Positions 5,549 to 8,704 of a stretch of DNA of 8,704 nt are shown piece after piece. Both the position numbers and the translations under genes were made by a program. The DNA is taken from assembly GCA_945875225.1 (NCBI GenBank), contig CAMCJY010000065.1:1-8704 (forward strand). The letters are read 5' to 3'. Each line of letters begins with the position of its first letter. The first letter of the stretch is position 1. Under the pieces are notes generated by a model. It had not been told where the DNA came from. It searched no databases and saw only the letters and a program-made list of their open reading frames with translations. This DNA comes from Comamonas sp. lk. GTDB lineage: Bacteria; Pseudomonadota; Gammaproteobacteria; Burkholderiales; Burkholderiaceae_C.

Positions 5549-8041
5549 ATGCATTCTCTACTCAAACCTCATCCCGCGTTATCTCTTTTGGCTTTGTCCT
5601 TAGGACTGGCGTTTCCTGTGATGGCGCAGGACTTTACATTGAGAACCATCACTGTAACCGGACAGATCGCCAGCGCCCGCAAAGCCTTGGCCGACCAGGA
5701 GCGCGCTGACCATATCGTTAGCGTCATCAGCGCCGATGACATTGGCGCCCTGCCCGATAAAAATGCCGCAGAGGCGCTGGCCCGCATGCCCGGTGTATCT
5801 GTGCAGCGTGACCAGGGCGAAGGCCGCTATGTCAGTATTCGCGGCCTGGGGCCCGACCTAAACAGCGTCACTATCAATGGTTCGCTGGTGCCTGCCCCCG
5901 AAGCCAGCCGCCGCGGTGTGGCGCTGGACACCTTGCCCGCGGGGATGATCCGTTCCTTGGAGGTGAGCAAGACCCTGACCCCGGACCGCGATGCCAATTC
6001 CATTGGCGGCACGGTGGATGTGAAGACACTCTCAGCCTTTGACGTGCCCGGTGATTTGTTGACCCTGGGCCTGGGCTTTGGCCAGGACCAACTGACAGGC
6101 CAGGTGAGCCCGAATGCGAATGCCCTGTGGGCCAGCCGCTTGCAGGGCGGCAAGCTCGGCGTGGCGATTGGCGTTAGCAAAGAACAACGCAAGTTTGGCT
6201 CCGACAACGTCGAAACCGGCGGAGCCTGGACCAATGGCAGACTGACGGGTGTCGAGCTGCGCGACTACCTGCCCAACCGCGAACGCGGCGCTGTGTCGAT
6301 CAACTTGGACTACCGCCCTGCCCCCGGCGAGACCTATTACCTACGCGGCTTCAACAGCAACTTCAGCGATGACGAAGTGCGTGATCGCCTGACCATCAGC
6401 AGCATCGTCGGCGGCTCGTTGGCGGAGGGCCAGAGCGGAGCCGCCCGCGCTGAGCGCCGCCTGCGCCAACGCAAATACACCCAAGACATCGGCTCGGTGG
6501 TGCTGGGTAGCACACAACAGATTAAAAACTGGGAACTGGAAGCCGCTTTAGGCTTGGGTATGGCCAATGAGACTACGCCCGAATCCATCAATGACGCGCG
6601 TTTTCGCCAAAGTGCCGTGACCGGTGTGTCATTCACCAACACCCAAACACCACTACTCAGCGGTCCGGCTGCTTTGTACGACCCTGCGCTGTACTCGCTG
6701 AACGCAGTCACCCTGCAAGCGCGCACCAGCAAAGACAAAGAGCAAAACATCAAGTTCGATGCCAAGCACAAGTTCGGCCTGGGCAGCACCACGGGTGAAC
6801 TGAAAATAGGCGCCAAGCTGAGCCGCCGCGAAAAGACCAACGACACCGACCAATGGAGCTACTCAGCATCGGCCTTGGGCTCGCCCAGGCTGACGCCTTT
6901 TGTGCAGGGTGAGCTGGATTATTCGCTCGGCCGCGTGGGTCTGGGAATCGACCCCGCGCTGGTTCGTGCTGCGGTGGCTAATTTGCCCCGCGATGCCGCC
7001 AAGCTAGCGCGTGAGTCCACTGTCAATGACTTTGTACTTAACGAAGACATTGACAGCACCTATGTTCAAAGCAGTTTCGACCTCACAGCGGACTGGAACT
7101 TGTTGGTTGGCATGCGCAACGAGTCCACCCGCTTCCGCGCCAACGGCTTCCAAATCAACTCGGCCAATGCCATTCAGGCGCTGGCCAAAGAAAACAGCTA
7201 CAGCAACCTACTACCCGGCATTCACACCCGCTACCAACTGGACAAGCAGACCAGCTTGCGCGCTGCCTGGTCGAACGCCGTGGTGCGGCCCAACTTCAGC
7301 CAGATTGCACCGGGAATCAACCTAACTAGCGCCACCGAGGCGACTATCGGCAACCCGGATTTGAAACCCCTGAAAGCCGCCAATCTGGACCTGGGTGTTG
7401 AGCGTATGCTGGGCAAAGACGGTGCAGTGTCGGTCTATGCGTTTGCCAAAAATATTCAGGACTTCACCTACACCACCAATCTGGCGGGTACGGGTGTCTG
7501 GGCCAACTACACGTCGGCTGTCAGCTACGCCAATGGCGACGGGGCCAAAGTGCATGGCCTGGAGCTGGCCTACATGCAGGCGCTGCGCGATTTGCCGGGC
7601 GCACTGTCGGGCTTGCTAATTGGCGCAAACGCGACCTTCTCTAAGTCGTCGGCCTCGCTTTCGCGCTACAACATCCCTACCAGAACCACCCTGTCGCGCG
7701 ATGTGGCGCTGCCCGGCCAATCCGACACGACCATCAACCTGTGGGTAGGCTACGAGCGCGGCCCGCTGAGTACCCGCTTGGCCCTGAATAGAAAATCGCC
7801 TTACTTGTTGGAAGTGGGCAGTGATATTCTGGATGCAAGCGGGGACCGGTATGTGGACAGCCAGCAGCAGGTCGACTTTACGCTGGGCTACCAGGTTCAC
7901 AAGAATGTTCAAATGACGTTCGAAGCCGTCAATTTGACGGACGAAAAGTACTATGTTTATCTAGGATCACCAACCTACAACACGCAGTTCGAGCGCTATG
8001 GGCGCACGCTGCGGGTAGGTGTCAAATTTGCCATGTTTTGA
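5549..8041 (+). CDS. TonB-dependent outer-membrane receptor (TonB-Xanth-Caul type), probably phosphorus-compound uptake
   Basis: An outer-membrane active transporter powered by the TonB-ExbBD complex. Residues 1-27 form a signal peptide with a hydrophobic core (LSLLALSLGLAFPVMAQ). A TonB-box-like stretch TITVTG follows at 33-38. The plug domain spans about 50-165 with family blocks VISADDIGALPDKNAAEAL, RDQGEGRYVSIRGLG (87-101), SVTING, LEVSKTLTPD and GGTVDVKT (153-160). The rest to residue 830 is the 22-strand beta-barrel, with conserved VVRPNFSQIAPG near 580-589, GNPDLKP at 601-607 and a C-terminal phenylalanine (RVGVKFAMF) as expected for BAM-assembled proteins. The plug blocks match, from memory, the large TonB-Xanth-Caul group. 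There is no N-terminal STN signalling domain, so surface signalling through a FecI/FecR-type pair is not expected. No clear ribosome site precedes the ATG, but an in-frame TAA at 5534 and the signal peptide fix the start. The substrate is not readable from sequence; the phytase-like gene 17 bases downstream suggests phytate or inositol phosphates. Confidence 0.93.
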   Translation: MHSLLKPHPALSLLALSLGLAFPVMAQDFTLRTITVTGQIASARKALADQERADHIVSVISADDIGALPDKNAAEALARMPGVSVQRDQGEGRYVSIRGLGPDLNSVTINGSLVPAPEASRRGVALDTLPAGMIRSLEVSKTLTPDRDANSIGGTVDVKTLSAFDVPGDLLTLGLGFGQDQLTGQVSPNANALWASRLQGGKLGVAIGVSKEQRKFGSDNVETGGAWTNGRLTGVELRDYLPNRERGAVSINLDYRPAPGETYYLRGFNSNFSDDEVRDRLTISSIVGGSLAEGQSGAARAERRLRQRKYTQDIGSVVLGSTQQIKNWELEAALGLGMANETTPESINDARFRQSAVTGVSFTNTQTPLLSGPAALYDPALYSLNAVTLQARTSKDKEQNIKFDAKHKFGLGSTTGELKIGAKLSRREKTNDTDQWSYSASALGSPRLTPFVQGELDYSLGRVGLGIDPALVRAAVANLPRDAAKLARESTVNDFVLNEDIDSTYVQSSFDLTADWNLLVGMRNESTRFRANGFQINSANAIQALAKENSYSNLLPGIHTRYQLDKQTSLRAAWSNAVVRPNFSQIAPGINLTSATEATIGNPDLKPLKAANLDLGVERMLGKDGAVSVYAFAKNIQDFTYTTNLAGTGVWANYTSAVSYANGDGAKVHGLELAYMQALRDLPGALSGLLIGANATFSKSSASLSRYNIPTRTTLSRDVALPGQSDTTINLWVGYERGPLSTRLALNRKSPYLLEVGSDILDASGDRYVDSQQQVDFTLGYQVHKNVQMTFEAVNLTDEKYYVYLGSPTYNTQFERYGRTLRVGVKFAMF

Positions 8042-8058
8042 TTTAGGGTACGTATGAA

Positions 8059-8704
8059 ATGTTGAAGACTTTGGTTGCGCTGGGCATGGCCAGCGCACTC
8101 CCCGCGCTTGCTGCGCCGGCGCTACCCACCCCGGCTTTTCTTAGAGGTGCCAATGAAGTCCGCGCGCTGCAAGAAGGGGCATGGCTGGCCCTGCACAAGA
8201 AGTCGGTACGCTTGATCGACGCGCGTGGCCAGGAGCGTGCACGCGTTGCCTTGCATGGCAAACATCTGGACGCTCGTCCTTTGGTGGGTGGCGCGCTGGC
8301 CGTGGTGCTAGATGCAGACACCCAGCGCACGATGGCTTTGCTGGTAGACCTGAAAATTATGGCCTTCAGCGCAAGCGTGGCGGTCGAGTCTCCCGCATTC
8401 AAGGTGGAAGCCCTCTGCCTGTACCGGGATGCGCAGGGGCTCAACCAGGTGTTTCTGGTGGGGTCGGAAGGCCTATCCCAACAATGGGTACTGGGTAACG
8501 CGCAAGCTGCGCAGTCCGCCCGATTAGTGCGCAATTTGGCCCTAGCGCCAGGCGCGAAGTCCTGTGCGGTGGACGATGCAGACCATCGCTTGCGGGTGCA
8601 GCTGGAAAGCGGGGGCGCTTGGGCGTACCGGGCCGATGCAGAAGGCAAGTTCACCGGCGGGTTCGTGAATGCCACCACAAATCGTAACGGCAAAGGCGCG
8701 GCCA
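8059..8704 (+). CDS. Exported beta-propeller phytase-like protein, N-terminal part (3' end outside window)
   Basis: The 215 visible residues begin with a signal peptide (MLKTLVALGMASALPALA, probable cleavage after ALA near residue 19), so the protein is periplasmic or secreted. Two blocks recall beta-propeller phytases, which strip phosphate from phytate with calcium: VEALCLYRDAQG at 116-127 followed by QVFLVGSEGLSQQWVL, and a CAVDDADHRLRV / SGGAWAYRADAEG segment at 169-196. The latter is in the register of the family pattern EGC..DDE....EE..GIW. The acidic residues of that pattern are partly lost here, as expected for the incomplete N-terminal domain of two-domain phytases; the catalytic domain would then lie beyond the window. 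The ATG at 8059 follows AGGG (8045-8048) by ten bases. It probably shares a transcript with the receptor gene. The phytase call rests on remembered motifs, and only the front of the protein is visible. Confidence 0.68.
   Translation, partial: MLKTLVALGMASALPALAAPALPTPAFLRGANEVRALQEGAWLALHKKSVRLIDARGQERARVALHGKHLDARPLVGGALAVVLDADTQRTMALLVDLKIMAFSASVAVESPAFKVEALCLYRDAQGLNQVFLVGSEGLSQQWVLGNAQAAQSARLVRNLALAPGAKSCAVDDADHRLRVQLESGGAWAYRADAEGKFTGGFVNATTNRNGKGAA

Noticed and set aside
5346..5603. Plus-strand 85-codon frame overlapping the receptor start
   Set aside because: Runs out of frame into the receptor signal-peptide region, with no ribosome site or recognisable domain.
8043..8693. Minus-strand open frame of 216 codons opposite the phytase-like gene
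   Set aside because: Ser/Ala/Arg-rich translation with no domain; the plus strand has a signal peptide, operon spacing and family motifs.

Overview
The window reads as GC-rich chromosomal DNA from a betaproteobacterium, most likely Burkholderiales and plausibly a Comamonadaceae/Rhodoferax-like organism. This placement rests on the PhaZ and TyrB-like protein sequences, the gene style and the codon usage; it is an inference and no database search was run.

Layout: (1) 1-1378, minus strand: an intracellular poly(3-hydroxybutyrate) depolymerase (phaZ), running off the left edge and lacking its C-terminal end. (2) 1483-2679, minus strand: a TyrB/AspC-type class I aminotransferase. (3) 2866-4971, plus strand: a complete UvrB, divergent from the aminotransferase across a gap of about 190 bases. 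(4) 4972-5548: a 577-base stretch with no convincing gene, containing a strong 11-bp stem-loop at 5371-5404 and a more AT-rich leader in its last 140 or so bases. (5) 5549-8041, plus strand: a complete outer-membrane TonB-dependent receptor of the large TonB-Xanth-Caul type. (6) 8059-8704, plus strand: the start of an exported protein that resembles the degenerate N-terminal domain of a two-domain beta-propeller phytase; it runs off the right edge.

The first three genes are housekeeping or central-metabolism functions: carbon-store mobilisation, amino-acid transamination and nucleotide excision repair. The most interesting unit is the last pair. The receptor and the phytase-like gene are 17 bases apart on the same strand and look like one operon. 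This suggests a phosphorus-scavenging locus in which a TonB-dependent receptor acts on phytate or its breakdown products together with a secreted phytase. That function is inferred from family and context only.

No RNA genes, insertion sequences, CRISPR arrays or prophage genes were seen. No clearly undescribed system is evident. The best leads are the receptor-phytase pair, the basic C-terminal tail on PhaZ, and a short palindrome overlapping the phaZ -10 that could be a PhaR-type operator.
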